Part shown: positions 40,624-52,141 of the stretch, in pieces
Layout of the letters: every line of letters starts with the position of its first letter
How positions within the stretch are numbered: the first letter of the stretch is position 1
The notes under the pieces: generated by a model
Databases searched by the model: none
The model's input: only the letters and a program-made list of their open reading frames with translations
What the model was told of the DNA's origin: nothing
From: Acidovorax sp. 210-6
GTDB lineage: Bacteria > Pseudomonadota > Gammaproteobacteria > Burkholderiales > Burkholderiaceae_C
Direction of reading: 5' to 3'
Assembly: GCF_010020825.1 (NCBI RefSeq)
Contig: NZ_JAACJE010000001.1
Location: 1,798,001 to 1,862,000 of the forward strand
DNA length: 64,000 nucleotides
Position numbers and translations under genes: made by a program

Positions 40624-41711
40624 TGGAGATGCATGGTGAAGTGCTGGCCCAGGTACGTGGGCAGGTGGGGCTGATCACGCTCAACCGCCCCAAGGCGCTG
40701 AACGCGCTGTCGCTGGGCATGGTGCGCGACCTGATGACGGTGCTGCTGGCCTGGCAACAAGACCCTGCCGTGCTGGCCGTGGCCATCCGGGGCAGTAACA
40801 AGGAGGGCCCGTTTGGCGCTTTCTGTGCGGGCGGCGACATCCGCTTTCTGCACCAGGCGGGCAGCACGGGCAACCCGGAGATCGAGGACTTCTTCACCGA
40901 GGAGTACGCGCTCAACCACCTGATCCACAACTACACCAAGCCCTACATCGCCTTCATGGATGGCATCGTCATGGGCGGCGGCATGGGCATCAGCCAGGGC
41001 GCCAGCCTGCGCCTGGTGACCGAACGCACCAAGATGGCCATGCCCGAGACGGCCATCGGCCTGTTCCCCGACGTGGGCGGCGGCTACTTCCTCTCGCGCT
41101 GCCCCGGCCACGTGGGTGAATGGCTGGCGCTCACGGGCGACACCATCGGCGCGGGGGATGCCATTGCCTTCGGCCTGGCCGACGGCTGCCTGCCCCTGGA
41201 CGCGCAGGCCACCGTGTGGGAGGCACTGGGCGCGCAAACCTTTGCCGATGGCGCCGCCGTACAGGCTTTCGTTGCTGCAAAAATGATAGCTGCTGACGCC
41301 CAATTGAAGGGCGTTAGAGGCGATATTGATCAATATTTTTCTCTGAGTGGCGTTCCCGCCATCGTGGCTGCCCTGGAGGCTGCCAACAGCGAGTGGGCAC
41401 GTGCCACGGCGGCCACGCTGCGCAAGCGCTCACCGCTGATGCTTCACGTGGTGCTGGAGCAGATCCGCCGTGCGCGTGGCATGGACCTGGCGTCCGACCT
41501 GCGCATGGAGCGCGACATGGTGCGCCACTGCTTCTTCCTGCGCCCTGGCGCCAGCGAAACCGTGGAGGGCATCCGTGCCCTGGCCGTGGACAAGGACCAC
41601 AGCCCGCGCTGGAACCCCGCGCGCATCGAGGACGTGTCGCCGGAATTGGTGGCCTCGTTCTTCGTGAGCCCCTGGCCGGCGCACGCCCATCCGCTGGCCG
41701 CGCTGCGCTGA
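40620..41711 (+). CDS. Enoyl-CoA hydratase/isomerase family, 3-hydroxyisobutyryl-CoA hydrolase-like
   Basis: 363 residues, longer than simple enoyl-CoA hydratases and with the HIBYL-CoA hydrolase layout. Motifs are LNRPKALNALSLGMVRDL, AFCAGGDIRFL (oxyanion hole), IVMGGGMGIS and AMPETAIGLFPDVGGGYFLSR, with the acidic residue of the hydrolase subgroup. It probably acts in valine breakdown. About residues 220-235 (AKMIAADAQLKGVRGD) come from a repeat-1 copy. Confidence 0.88.
   Translation: MMEMHGEVLAQVRGQVGLITLNRPKALNALSLGMVRDLMTVLLAWQQDPAVLAVAIRGSNKEGPFGAFCAGGDIRFLHQAGSTGNPEIEDFFTEEYALNHLIHNYTKPYIAFMDGIVMGGGMGISQGASLRLVTERTKMAMPETAIGLFPDVGGGYFLSRCPGHVGEWLALTGDTIGAGDAIAFGLADGCLPLDAQATVWEALGAQTFADGAAVQAFVAAKMIAADAQLKGVRGDIDQYFSLSGVPAIVAALEAANSEWARATAATLRKRSPLMLHVVLEQIRRARGMDLASDLRMERDMVRHCFFLRPGASETVEGIRALAVDKDHSPRWNPARIEDVSPELVASFFVSPWPAHAHPLAALR
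41275..41322. repeat. Dispersed palindromic repeat 1, copy g (within the hydrolase gene)
   Basis: GCTGCAAAAATGATAGCTGC, then GACGCCCAATTGAAGGGCGT, a local dyad (ACGCCC/GGGCGT). It is in inverted orientation relative to the copy in truB and stays in frame. Confidence 0.6.
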
Positions 41712-41717
41712 GACGGC

Positions 41718-42512
41718 TCAAAGCTGCTGGTGCACGGCGGTGGCCAGCGCCAGCAGGGCGTCGCGCCCCAGCGACCCACTGAGCGCGTAGCCGAAGCCCT
41801 GATCCAGCCAGTAAAAGGCAGGCACCGGGCCATCGGCATACAGGCGGAATGCCGTTTCGTCTGCGCCCGCACCGTTGAGCGCACCCAGGTAGAGCGTGAT
41901 GCGCAGTCCCGCCGCATTCTGGTACATGAACTGCGCGCGTGCGCCGCTCTCGCCGGGCAGGAGCCGCCCACCCACGAGTTCAAAGCCCTGCGGAGTGAGC
42001 ACAGGCAGTTTCAGAGGACGGCCCAAGCGCTTGGACAGCCATTGCACCAGGTGCTCCTGCTGCGCGGCATCCACCTCCACCGGATGGCGCTGTTCGGGCT
42101 GGTAGACGGCGTGCGCCACGGCGGCCTGCTGCGCAAAGCGCTGTTCGCTGGCCATGGGCAGGGGTGCGGAAGTTGCCTGGCCAGACCACTGGCCGTGCAG
42201 CGTCCATCCGAGGCCAAAGGCCAGCAGCACTGAGGCCGCCATCCCGCCCCAGCGCCAGAGCTGTGTCTGCCGGTCTTGCAGGGCTTGCAGCCGGTTGGCC
42301 GCTGTGAGCAAGACGTCGGGCAGCGGCTCGGTGGCGATGGATGCATACAAGCTCTGCAGTTGTGCGCGCTGTGCTGCCCAGTGCGCCACACGCTCGGCCT
42401 GGTCCGCACCGAGTTGGGCTCGAACGGCCTGTGCGCGCTCGGGTGAAAGCTGCCCATCCGCCAGGGCGTGCAGGTCGTTCTCGTCGAAGGGGCGCTGAGG
42501 ACTATCGAACAT
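41718..42512 (-). CDS. Membrane anti-sigma factor
   Basis: 264 residues. The N-terminal cytoplasmic part resembles a zinc-less anti-sigma domain (DENDLHALADGQLSPERAQAVRAQL). One membrane helix lies at about 87-106 (WGGMAASVLLAFGLGWTLHG), followed by a periplasmic domain. It is encoded directly after the ECF sigma factor with 13 bases between them, so it is very probably its regulator. The inducing signal is not evident. Confidence 0.85.
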   Translation of the reverse strand: MFDSPQRPFDENDLHALADGQLSPERAQAVRAQLGADQAERVAHWAAQRAQLQSLYASIATEPLPDVLLTAANRLQALQDRQTQLWRWGGMAASVLLAFGLGWTLHGQWSGQATSAPLPMASEQRFAQQAAVAHAVYQPEQRHPVEVDAAQQEHLVQWLSKRLGRPLKLPVLTPQGFELVGGRLLPGESGARAQFMYQNAAGLRITLYLGALNGAGADETAFRLYADGPVPAFYWLDQGFGYALSGSLGRDALLALATAVHQQL

Positions 42513-42525
42513 GGTGGTCAGGGTG

Positions 42526-43035
42526 TCATTTGAGGCGGCGCAGGACAGGTTTCTGGGTCGGCGCGGCGGGGGATTGCTCCATCAGCTCGCGCAGGCGGGC
42601 TCGGGCGCGTGCCAGACGCGACATCACCGTGCCCACCGGGATCTGCAATACGCGCGCCGCATCGGCGTAGGACATGTCCTCGAGCGCCACCAGCAACAAC
42701 ACGGTGCGCTGATCGGCGGGCAGGCGCTGCAGGCATCGCTCCAGATCCAGCGCACTGTCCGCATCGTGAGTGGGGGCCTGGAGCCCCTCGTGCAGCGTGT
42801 CGATATCCACCACCTGCAAGGGCGGGCTGCCCCGCAGCTGGTTGAGGTAGAGATGGTGCATCAGCGTGAACAGCCAGGCGCGCAGGTTGCTACCAGAACG
42901 CCAGAGCAACCACTTGCGGCATGCCCGCTCCAGGGTGTCCTGCACCAGATCGTCAGCGGCCCAAGCGTCACCCGTGAGCACGCGCGCGTAGCGCCGCAGG
43001 GCGGGCACGTGGTCGATGATCCGCTGGCGATCCAT
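42526..43035 (-). CDS. ECF RNA polymerase sigma factor
   Basis: 169 residues. Sigma-70 region 2 is about residues 8-75 (VPALRRYARVLTGDAWAADDLVQDTLERA), and region 4 about 105-160 (LPADQRTVLLLVALEDMSYADAARVLQIPVGTVMSRLARAR). There is no region 1 or 3. It lies between a small lipoprotein gene and its anti-sigma gene. The target promoters are unknown. Confidence 0.92.
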   Translation of the reverse strand: MDRQRIIDHVPALRRYARVLTGDAWAADDLVQDTLERACRKWLLWRSGSNLRAWLFTLMHHLYLNQLRGSPPLQVVDIDTLHEGLQAPTHDADSALDLERCLQRLPADQRTVLLLVALEDMSYADAARVLQIPVGTVMSRLARARARLRELMEQSPAAPTQKPVLRRLK

Positions 43036-43052
43036 GGCGCGCGCAACGGCCT

Positions 43053-43418
43053 TCAGGGCTTGGCGGCGCGCCAGACCTGGTTCACACCTTCGCCGGTTTT
43101 GTCGCCCGGCTTGGTGTCCTTGATCCAGTAGTACAGCGGCTTGCCCTTGTAGGCAAGCTGCATGCTGCCGTCATCGCGGGTGACCACGCTGTAATCGCCA
43201 CTCGGTGCAGCACCCTCTGCCGTGAGCGGCGGCCAGTTGGTGGCGCAAGGGCCGTTGCAGACGGACTTGCCGCTGCCCGCCATGTCGCGATCGAAGGTGT
43301 AGAGCGTCATGCCATTGGGGCCGACCAGAACGCCGTTTTGTACCTTGACCTGGGCCGGGGGCATGGACTGGCATCCGGCCAGCACCAGGGCAGCCATCAT
43401 GAAACCGAGTTTTTTCAT
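43053..43418 (-). CDS. Small lipoprotein with secreted COG4315-type repeats
   Basis: 121 residues from the ATG at 43418 (GGAGATAC upstream). The lipobox is in [12 protein letters not shown], so it is probably lipid-anchored. Two copies of the short repeat seen in this uncharacterised family are visible: [33 protein letters not shown] and [24 protein letters not shown] in segments. It precedes the ECF sigma gene by 17 bases, likely in one operon. The function is unknown. Confidence 0.85.
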   Translation of the reverse strand: [121 protein letters not shown]

Positions 43419-43524
43419 CGTGTATCTCCGGTAGGGTGCCGGCCGCGCGGTATGGCGGCCATGCATGCGGATGAACACCGGGCCGGCCCGGTTTATTCCA
43501 TGGTCCGGCAAAAAAACTGGGCCG

Positions 43525-43998
43525 TCAGCGGTTGCGGCTCTTCATGGCCCGCTCGACCTCGCGCTTGCCTTCGCGGTCCTTGATGGTGTCGCGCTTGTCG
43601 TGCTCGGCCTTGCCCTTGGCCAGGGCGATTTCGCACTTCACGAAGCCGTTTTTCCAGTGCAGGTTCAGCGGCACCAGGGTGTAGCCCTTTTGTTCGACCT
43701 TGCCGATCAGGCGGCGGATCTCGTCCTTCTTGAGCAGCAGCTTGCGTGTGCGTGCGGCTTCCGGGTTCACGTGGGTGGACGCGGTTCTCAGAGGGTTGAT
43801 CTGGCAGCCGATCAGGAACAGCTCGCCATCCTTGATGACCACATAGCCATCGGTGATCTGCACCTTGCCTTCGCGCAGGGCCTTGACTTCCCAACCCTGC
43901 AGGACCACACCTGCCTCGTGGCGTTCCTCGAAGAAATAATTGAAGGCCGCTTTCTTGTTGTCGGCAATGCGGGACTGGGTTTCGGGTTTCTTGGCCAT
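43525..43998 (-). CDS. smpB: SsrA-binding protein SmpB
   Basis: tmRNA-binding partner in ribosome rescue, 157 residues. Motifs are [32 protein letters not shown] in segments, the [14 protein letters not shown] core, and a basic C-terminal tail ([27 protein letters not shown] in segments). It is divergent from ratA, as commonly found. No ssrA gene was seen in the window. Confidence 0.96.
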   Translation of the reverse strand: MAKKPETQSRIADNKKAAFNYFFEERHEAGVVLQGWEVKALREGKVQITDGYVVIKDGELFLIGCQINPLRTASTHVNPEAARTRKLLLKKDEIRRLIGKVEQKGYTLVPLNLHWKNGFVKCEIALAKGKAEHDKRDTIKDREGKREVERAMKSRNR

Positions 43999-44041
43999 TG
44001 CGCTTTCATGGCGGTGATCGCCGGGAGATCGAGCGCCTCCC

Positions 44042-44047
44042 TACAAT
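44042..44047 (+). promoter_or_regulatory. Possible -10 box ahead of ratA
   Basis: TACAAT 70 bases upstream of ratA in the divergent smpB/ratA gap. I see no clear -35 box, so support is weak. Confidence 0.3.
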
Positions 44048-44116
44048 TGCGGTCATCGCGCAGACAGCATTCTAGTTTCGCCGGCTCGCCCCCTTGGGCG
44101 CGGTCGGCAGTGCCCC

Positions 44117-44557
44117 ATGAAAACCGTTCAAAAATCCGTCCTGATCTGGTACAGCCCGCAAGAGATGTTCGACCTGGTTACATCCGTGCAGCAGTACCCC
44201 CAGTTTCTGCCCTGGTGCGACCATACCCGTGTGCTGGAACAGGACGACAACGGCATGCTGGCCGAGGTGGGTATTGCGCTCAGCGGTATTCGGCACAGCT
44301 TTGTCACGCGCAACCTCCACGAGCCCGGTCGTCGTGTGCAGATGCAGTTGGTCAAGGGGCCGTTTTCGCGCCTGGATGGAGACTGGCACTTCCACACCGT
44401 GGGCGACGGCAGCCAGCGGGCCGCGCGGGTGGAACTGCTGCTCAACTACGGCTTCGATAGCGTCACCCTGTCCAAGGTGGTGGGACCGGTGTTCGACCGC
44501 ATTGCGGCCAGCATGGTCGATGCCTTTGTCAAGCGCGCCGAGCAGGTGTATGGCTGA
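44117..44557 (+). CDS. ratA: RatA/Coq10-like START-domain protein
   Basis: 146 residues of the polyketide cyclase/START fold: SPQEMFDLVTSVQQYPQFLPWC, LVKGPFSRLDGDWHF, VVGPVFDRIAASMVDAFVKRA. The family is named RatA after an E. coli protein that interferes with ribosome subunit joining; eukaryotic Coq10 relatives bind ubiquinone, so the true role here is uncertain. It overlaps rnfH by 8 bases, the conserved smpB-ratA-rnfH neighbourhood. Confidence 0.9.
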   Translation: MKTVQKSVLIWYSPQEMFDLVTSVQQYPQFLPWCDHTRVLEQDDNGMLAEVGIALSGIRHSFVTRNLHEPGRRVQMQLVKGPFSRLDGDWHFHTVGDGSQRAARVELLLNYGFDSVTLSKVVGPVFDRIAASMVDAFVKRAEQVYG

Positions 44558-44897
44558 AGCGCAGGCGTTGCCACGCCTGCATATCACGGTGGCCCATGCC
44601 AGCCAGCCAGGGCAGGTGAAGCTGTGGGAGTTGGCGCTGCCAATGGGCGCCACCGTGGCCGATGCACTGACGCATTGCCGCGCCCATGGTGCGTTGGCCG
44701 CGGAGCCTGTGGCGATGGGAATCTGGGGCCACTTGGTGACGCATGCCACCGTGTTGCAGGACGGCGACCGGCTGGAGCTGTACCGGTCCCTGACGGTGGA
44801 CCCCAAGCTGGCCAGGCGCCAGCGCTTTGCCAGCCAGGGCGCACGCGCCGCAGGCCTGTTTGCGCGGCGCCGCCCCGGGGGCAAACAGGGCTATTGA
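44550..44897 (+). CDS. rnfH: RnfH-family ubiquitin-like protein (RatB)
   Basis: 115 residues of beta-grasp type: VAHASQPGQVKLWELALPMGATVADAL, GIWGHLVTHATVLQDGDRLELYRSLTVDPK in segments, ending in a basic Ala/Arg-rich tail. The start is the ATG at 44550 inside the end of ratA. The family function is poorly known. Confidence 0.88.
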   Translation: MAEAQALPRLHITVAHASQPGQVKLWELALPMGATVADALTHCRAHGALAAEPVAMGIWGHLVTHATVLQDGDRLELYRSLTVDPKLARRQRFASQGARAAGLFARRRPGGKQGY

Positions 44898-44900
44898 TGC

Positions 44901-46958
<2,058 letters not shown>

Positions 46959-46966
46959 TCACCGGA

Positions 46967-47021
46967 TGCTATTATTTTGATAGCCCCTAGCGCTTGTCCA
47001 GCAAGCGTCAGGGGCTAATTT
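46967..47021. repeat. Dispersed palindromic repeat 1, copy h (guaB-guaA gap)
   Basis: GATGCTATTATTTTGATAGC then a strong hairpin: AGCCCCTAGCGCTTG pairs with CAAGCGTCAGGGGCT (one mismatch). It fills nearly all of the 77-base intergenic gap. Confidence 0.75.
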
Positions 47022-47035
47022 CATTCTTAACTGTC

Positions 47036-48652
47036 ATGCAACACCAGAAAATCCTCATCCTCGACTTTGGTTCGCAAGTCACCCAGCTCATCGCGCGTCG
47101 TGTGCGCGAGGCCCACGTGTACTGCGAGGTGCACCCCTGCGATGTGACGGACGAATGGGTGCGTGACTATGCCAAGGACGGCCAGCTCAAGGGCGTGATC
47201 CTCTCGGGCAGCCACGCCAGTGTGTACGAGGTGGACGACAAGGCTCCCGATGCCGTGTTTGCGCTGGGCGTGCCTGTGCTGGGCATTTGCTACGGCATGC
47301 AGACCATGGCACAGCAACTTGGCGGCAAGGTGGAGGCCGGCCATACCCGCGAGTTCGGTTACGCCGAAGTCCGCGCACGCGGCCATACGGCCCTGCTGAA
47401 GGACATCGCCGACTTCACCACGGCCGAAGGCCACGGCATGCTCAAGGTCTGGATGAGCCACGGCGACAAGGTCACCGAGCTGCCACCGGGCTTCAAGCTC
47501 ATGGCCAGCACCGACAGCTGCCCCATTGCCGGCATGGCCGACGAGGCACGGCGCTTCTACGCGGTGCAATTCCACCCCGAGGTCACACACACGGTGCAGG
47601 GCAGGGCGCTGCTGGAGCGTTTTGTGCTGGACATCTGTGGTACGCGCGCCGACTGGATCATGCGCGACCACATCGAGGAAGCGGTGCAGAAGATCCGTGA
47701 GCAGGTGGGTCATGAGGAAGTCATTCTGGGTCTGTCCGGTGGCGTGGATTCGTCCGTGGCGGCTGCGCTGATCCACCGTGCCATTGGCGATCAGCTCACT
47801 TGCGTGTTCGTGGACCATGGCCTGCTGCGCCTGAACGAGGGCGACATGGTCATGGACATGTTTGAAGGCAAGCTGCACGCCAAAGTCATCCGCGTGGACG
47901 CCAGTGACTTGTTCCTGGGCAAGCTCTCGGGTGTCAGCGAGCCCGAACAAAAGCGCAAGATCATCGGCGGCCTGTTCGTCGATGTGTTCAAGCAGGAAGC
48001 CGCCAAGCTCAAGGCCGGTGGCGCCGGCCACAAGGGGGCGACCTTCCTGGCACAGGGAACCATCTACCCTGACGTGATCGAATCGGGCGGCGCCAAGAGC
48101 AAGAAAGCCGTCACCATCAAGAGCCATCACAACGTGGGCGGCCTGCCCGAGCAATTGGGTCTCAAGCTCTTGGAGCCCCTGCGCGACCTGTTCAAGGACG
48201 AAGTGCGCGAACTGGGCGTGGCCCTGGGTCTGCCCCCCGAGATGGTGTATCGTCATCCCTTCCCCGGCCCTGGCCTGGGCGTGCGCATCCTGGGTGAGGT
48301 GAAAAAAGAATACGCCGACCTGCTGCGCCGTGCCGACGCGATCTTCATCGAGGAACTGCGCAACTTCAAGGACGAAGCTACGGGTAAGACCTGGTACGAC
48401 CTCACCAGCCAAGCCTTCACCGTGTTCCTGCCGGTCAAGAGCGTGGGTGTCATGGGTGACGGCCGCACCTACGACTACGTGGTGGCCCTGCGCGCCGTGC
48501 AGACCAGCGACTTCATGACCGCCGACTGGGCTGAACTGCCTTATGCGTTGCTCAAGAAGGTGTCGGGCCGCATCATCAACGAAGTCCGCGGCATCAACCG
48601 CGTAACGTACGACGTGAGCAGCAAGCCGCCAGCGACGATCGAGTGGGAGTGA
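47036..48652 (+). CDS. guaA: GMP synthase (glutamine-hydrolysing)
   Basis: 538 residues from the ATG at 47036. The class-I amidotransferase domain has [15 protein letters not shown] with the nucleophile cysteine and [11 protein letters not shown] with the His-x-Glu. The ATP-pyrophosphatase domain has [17 protein letters not shown]. The C-terminal dimerisation domain ends [17 protein letters not shown]. It lies 77 bases after guaB with a repeat-1 hairpin between. Confidence 0.97.
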   Translation: MQHQKILILDFGSQVTQLIARRVREAHVYCEVHPCDVTDEWVRDYAKDGQLKGVILSGSHASVYEVDDKAPDAVFALGVPVLGICYGMQTMAQQLGGKVEAGHTREFGYAEVRARGHTALLKDIADFTTAEGHGMLKVWMSHGDKVTELPPGFKLMASTDSCPIAGMADEARRFYAVQFHPEVTHTVQGRALLERFVLDICGTRADWIMRDHIEEAVQKIREQVGHEEVILGLSGGVDSSVAAALIHRAIGDQLTCVFVDHGLLRLNEGDMVMDMFEGKLHAKVIRVDASDLFLGKLSGVSEPEQKRKIIGGLFVDVFKQEAAKLKAGGAGHKGATFLAQGTIYPDVIESGGAKSKKAVTIKSHHNVGGLPEQLGLKLLEPLRDLFKDEVRELGVALGLPPEMVYRHPFPGPGLGVRILGEVKKEYADLLRRADAIFIEELRNFKDEATGKTWYDLTSQAFTVFLPVKSVGVMGDGRTYDYVVALRAVQTSDFMTADWAELPYALLKKVSGRIINEVRGINRVTYDVSSKPPATIEWE

Positions 48653-48676
48653 ACCTGTGGAACGGTGAAGAGGGCT

Positions 48677-49537
48677 TTACGCCTCTTCGCCGGTGATGGG
48701 GTCGTAGCTTCGGCCATCGAAGTCGATGATGCGACCGGTTGCGGTGTCGTACTTGGCCAGGCGGTAGCTGTCCGCGCCTTTTCCATCCAATCCGATGAAC
48801 GTGGCTTGGGCATACATTGTGCGGTTGTTGCTTTCGATGGTTCCGGTGGCAGTCCATCTGTGGTTGGTCAGCCATTCCGGGTCGCTGATGCCCTCGGTAT
48901 TGCCTTCCATGCGCTTTTTCAGCAGGGTGGGATCCATGTTGAATCCTTCTGCGGCCAGCAGTTGATGGGGGTTTTTCCTGTAATGTGCAGCCGTTTCCGT
49001 GTCCATTTTGGACAAATCGGACTTCACCAGTGTTGATCCATCGGTCGGAAACTTGGACAGGTTGCCATTTCGAATGGATTCATAGTCCACGGCGTACTGC
49101 GGATTGTTTTTGAAGAACATGTAGCGGCCGAATGCTTCGTTGTCACCGCCGCTCAGAGCGAGCGTAATCATTCGGATGTAGTCAGGCGGGGTGTAGTCCT
49201 TGGCAAAAGTGTCGCCCAGCCCTTTTTCCCACGCTTTGAACTCCTGGAAGTTGCCAAAAGGCGCCTTCACTGAGGCGGCAGAGGCACTGGTGGTGGACGT
49301 ACTCTCAGTCGGGGACGCGCGCTCAGCTGTGGTCTGTAACTGCGTACGTGTGGCACTTGCAGTGTTTGCCGACTGCGCCGATGCCGTGAGTTCCGTCAGG
49401 TTGGTTTGCAGAATCTTGAGGAAAGACTGGGCATCCGTTCCTGCGCTTTGGGCGCTTCGCTCCACGGCTTTGTTGGCGACGGCGCTGCTGACGCCCAAGG
49501 ACTGCAACAGGGAGGTGGCTTGGGATACATCAAGCAT
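48677..49537 (-). CDS. Hypothetical protein
   Basis: 286 residues; I do not recognise the family. The N-terminus MLDVSQATSLLQSLGVSSAVANKA is followed by a Ser/Thr/Ala-rich linker (about 55-92) and a more ordered part (FQEFKAWEKGLGDTFAKDYTPPDYIRMITLALSGG in segments). The C-terminus YDTATGRIIDFDGRSYDPITGEE is a repetitive Tyr/Asp-rich segment. No signal peptide or membrane helix is seen. It is less G+C-rich than its neighbours and convergent with guaA. The composition of the linker suggests a secreted or surface-appendage protein, but this is a guess. Confidence 0.7.
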   Translation of the reverse strand: MLDVSQATSLLQSLGVSSAVANKAVERSAQSAGTDAQSFLKILQTNLTELTASAQSANTASATRTQLQTTAERASPTESTSTTSASAASVKAPFGNFQEFKAWEKGLGDTFAKDYTPPDYIRMITLALSGGDNEAFGRYMFFKNNPQYAVDYESIRNGNLSKFPTDGSTLVKSDLSKMDTETAAHYRKNPHQLLAAEGFNMDPTLLKKRMEGNTEGISDPEWLTNHRWTATGTIESNNRTMYAQATFIGLDGKGADSYRLAKYDTATGRIIDFDGRSYDPITGEEA

Positions 49538-49776
49538 GTTCTGACTCCTTTTTCGGCGGGAGGTGGATGTAGTCTCGGGAGACGCGATTCATCCCATCAA
49601 CCCGTTGGCCGATGTTCGCTTGTTCTGGCTTGGCAGAAAGGGGCCATGAACGGGTCGAAAGCTCCTCTCATCGGCGGATTGCTGCGTTGACACCCAAGTG
49701 ACATCCCACAGGTGAAAACCCCCGATGGCCGGGTTCTGGGGCTCCATAGACTGCGAAAGCAGCAAAGGAGTTGTCC

Positions 49777-51465
49777 ATGAATTCGCATCATCGCTTCTGG
49801 CCTCGCAGGCTTCCTCATGCCATCGTTCCTCCGCAGACCTCGCTGTGGGACAACCTGGCCATCAGCGCAAGGCGCTATCCCGACAAGGCAGCGCTGGTGT
49901 TTTTTGGGCGTACCGTCAGCTATCGGGCGCTGGAGATGGCGGCGCAGCGCATGGCCGCGTTTCTGCATCGGCTGGGTGTGCGCAAGGGGGACAGGGTGCT
50001 GCTGTGCATGCAGAACTGTCCGCAACTGGTGCTGGCCCACTTTGCGATCTTGAGGGCCAATGCGGTGGTGGTGCCGGTCAACCCCATGAACCGTGCCGAG
50101 GAGCTCAAGCACTACATCACCGATCCCCAGGCGCTGGTGGCCATCACCACAGCAGATTTGGCGCCTGAGCTGGCCAAGGCCAGCAACGCACTGGCATCCG
50201 CCCAGCGCCTTCGGCACTTGCTGGTCACCGAGTTCACAGAGGCTTTTGATGCAGATGCTGCGGGTGTCGATGCACCGCCTGCGTCCTGGAACGATTGGCT
50301 GTGTACCTGCCATGGACTGCCGGAACTGGAGGGCGGCGAGGTGCATGGCTGGCAGCAGGCCTTGGCGTGCTCAGACCCTGTGCCAGATCTTCTGGTGGGC
50401 CCCGATGACCTGGCGGTGCTGCCCTACACCAGCGGCACCACGGGGCTTCCCAAGGGATGCATGCACCCGCATCGCACGCTGATGCACAACGCCGTGGCCA
50501 GCAGTCTGTGGGGCAATGCGACGTCCGAGAACGTGACCCTTGCCGTGGTGCCCATGTTCCACATCACTGGCATGGTCAGCATGATGCACGCCACCATCTA
50601 CAGCGGCGGCACACTGGTCATCATGCCGCGCTGGGATCGCGAACTGGCAGGGCGGTTGATTTCGCGCTGGAAGGTCACCTCCTGGACCAACATTCCCACC
50701 ATGGTCATCGATTTGATGGCCAGCCCAAACTTTGCGCAATTCGACCTCTCCAGCCTCAACTACATTGGTGGAGGCGGTGCTGCCATGCCCCAGGCCGTGG
50801 CCCAGCGCCTGCTGGACCAGTTTGGTTTGCGCTATGCCGAAGGCTATGGTCTGACCGAGACCGCTGCACCGTCGCACAGCAACCCGCCAGACCAGCCCAA
50901 ACAGCAATGCCTGGGTATTCCCTTCATGGGCACCGATGCGCGTGTGGTCGATCCCGACACCCTGCAAGAGATGCCCGTGGGCGAGCAGGGTGAGATCCTG
51001 ATCCACGGCCCCCAGGTGTTTGATGGCTATTGGAGCCGTCCCGAGGCCACCGAAGCTGTGTTCGTGGAGTTGGACGGCAAGCGCTTCTTTCGCACCGGAG
51101 ACCTGGGCAAGGTGGATGCGGACGGTTACTTCTTTATCACCGACCGCCTCAAGCGCATGATCAACGCCTCAGGCTTCAAGGTCTGGCCCGCAGAGGTGGA
51201 GTCGTTGATGTTTCGGCACCCGGCTATCCAGGAGGCCTGTGTCATCTCCACCAAGGATGACTACCGTGGTGAAAGCGTGAAGGCGGTGGTCGTGCTGCGG
51301 CCAGACCATGCGCACACCACCGAGCAGGAAATCATCTCCTGGTGCCGCGAGAACATGGCGGTGTACAAGGTGCCGCGCACCGTGCAGTTTGTGAATGCAC
51401 TGCCAAAAAGCGGCAGCGGCAAGGTCATGTGGCGTTTGTTGCAGGAACAGGAAGCGGTACGCTGA
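49777..51465 (+). CDS. Acyl-CoA synthetase (AMP-forming)
   Basis: 562 residues of the ANL superfamily, long-chain acyl-CoA ligase-like. P-loop LPYTSGTTGLPKGCMHPHRT, adenylation motif GYGLTETAAPSHSNPP, TGDLGKVDADGYFFITDR and the C-terminal catalytic lysine in PKSGSGKVMWR are intact. The start is the ATG at 49777, six bases after AAAGGAG; the TTG at 49771 lacks a ribosome site. The substrate is not determined. It is monocistronic. Confidence 0.9.
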   Translation: MNSHHRFWPRRLPHAIVPPQTSLWDNLAISARRYPDKAALVFFGRTVSYRALEMAAQRMAAFLHRLGVRKGDRVLLCMQNCPQLVLAHFAILRANAVVVPVNPMNRAEELKHYITDPQALVAITTADLAPELAKASNALASAQRLRHLLVTEFTEAFDADAAGVDAPPASWNDWLCTCHGLPELEGGEVHGWQQALACSDPVPDLLVGPDDLAVLPYTSGTTGLPKGCMHPHRTLMHNAVASSLWGNATSENVTLAVVPMFHITGMVSMMHATIYSGGTLVIMPRWDRELAGRLISRWKVTSWTNIPTMVIDLMASPNFAQFDLSSLNYIGGGGAAMPQAVAQRLLDQFGLRYAEGYGLTETAAPSHSNPPDQPKQQCLGIPFMGTDARVVDPDTLQEMPVGEQGEILIHGPQVFDGYWSRPEATEAVFVELDGKRFFRTGDLGKVDADGYFFITDRLKRMINASGFKVWPAEVESLMFRHPAIQEACVISTKDDYRGESVKAVVVLRPDHAHTTEQEIISWCRENMAVYKVPRTVQFVNALPKSGSGKVMWRLLQEQEAVR

Positions 51466-51551
51466 CACGATGGGCCGCGACACGCACAGGGCCGTCATGG
51501 CAACGCAATGCAGTGCAGGCGGCTTGCGGCTCCAAGCGCAAGGTGAAATGC

Positions 51552-51914
51552 TCAAGTGGCCGTGAGTTCGGCCAGGTCGCGGTCGAGCAGATGGGGAGCA
51601 CCGAGCTGCAGCTCGATCAGTCGGCGCAGATGCGTCACGCTGTCGAGGTCGATCGAGTGGCACAGCAGGCCAGCGCAGCGCCCCTCCACATGCGCCACCT
51701 CGGTGGACATGGCAATGTGGTCGTGGGTGCTGGTGAGGGGCACCACCAGTTGGCACAGTGCGCCGGGCTGCAGATCCACCCCGGGCGACAACACCACCAG
51801 CGCACCCTTGAGCGAGAGGTCCAGCACATGCACACTGAAGCAGCCGTCGCCGGTGGTCAGTTGGGCGGGGGCATCAAAGGTGACGCGGATGAAATGGCGA
51901 CGTTCGTGGGGCAT
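51552..51914 (-). CDS. PilZ-domain protein
   Basis: 120 residues. The c-di-GMP-binding signature is RRHFIRVTFDAPAQL (RxxxR) and LDLSLKGALVVL, a slightly divergent D/NxSxxG. It is a single-domain PilZ protein and probably a c-di-GMP effector; two diguanylate cyclase genes occur in this window, but no operon link exists. Confidence 0.85.
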   Translation of the reverse strand: MPHERRHFIRVTFDAPAQLTTGDGCFSVHVLDLSLKGALVVLSPGVDLQPGALCQLVVPLTSTHDHIAMSTEVAHVEGRCAGLLCHSIDLDSVTHLRRLIELQLGAPHLLDRDLAELTAT

Positions 51915-52038
51915 GGCGCTTTACCCGTGGGTGATGGATCAACTGTTGCATGCTACACCCGAGCAGGCCGATGGGTGCTGGGGTTTGCGCGTGCTTCATG
52001 GCTTGGCACGCGGCCCCATGAATCTGCCTTCTAAACGC

Positions 52039-52066
52039 TTGTCGTGGGGAGGGCAGGCGCTACACT
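52039..52066 (+). promoter_or_regulatory. Promoter of the universal stress protein gene
   Basis: TTGTCG (52039-52044), 16-bp spacer, TACACT (52061-52066), about 75 bases before the start codon. The rest of this 227-base gap shows nothing else recognisable. Confidence 0.5.
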
Positions 52067-52141
52067 GAGGTTCAAGCCACCGCACTCTGGTGTCAAGCAC
52101 GGTCAGGTGTGCGGAGCCGATCAACGTTCAAGGAGAAACAC

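Noticed and set aside
48664-48691. Dyad GGTGAAGAGG / CCTCTTCGCC after guaA
   Set aside because: No T tract, and it overlaps the end of the convergent gene; possible but unsupported as a terminator.
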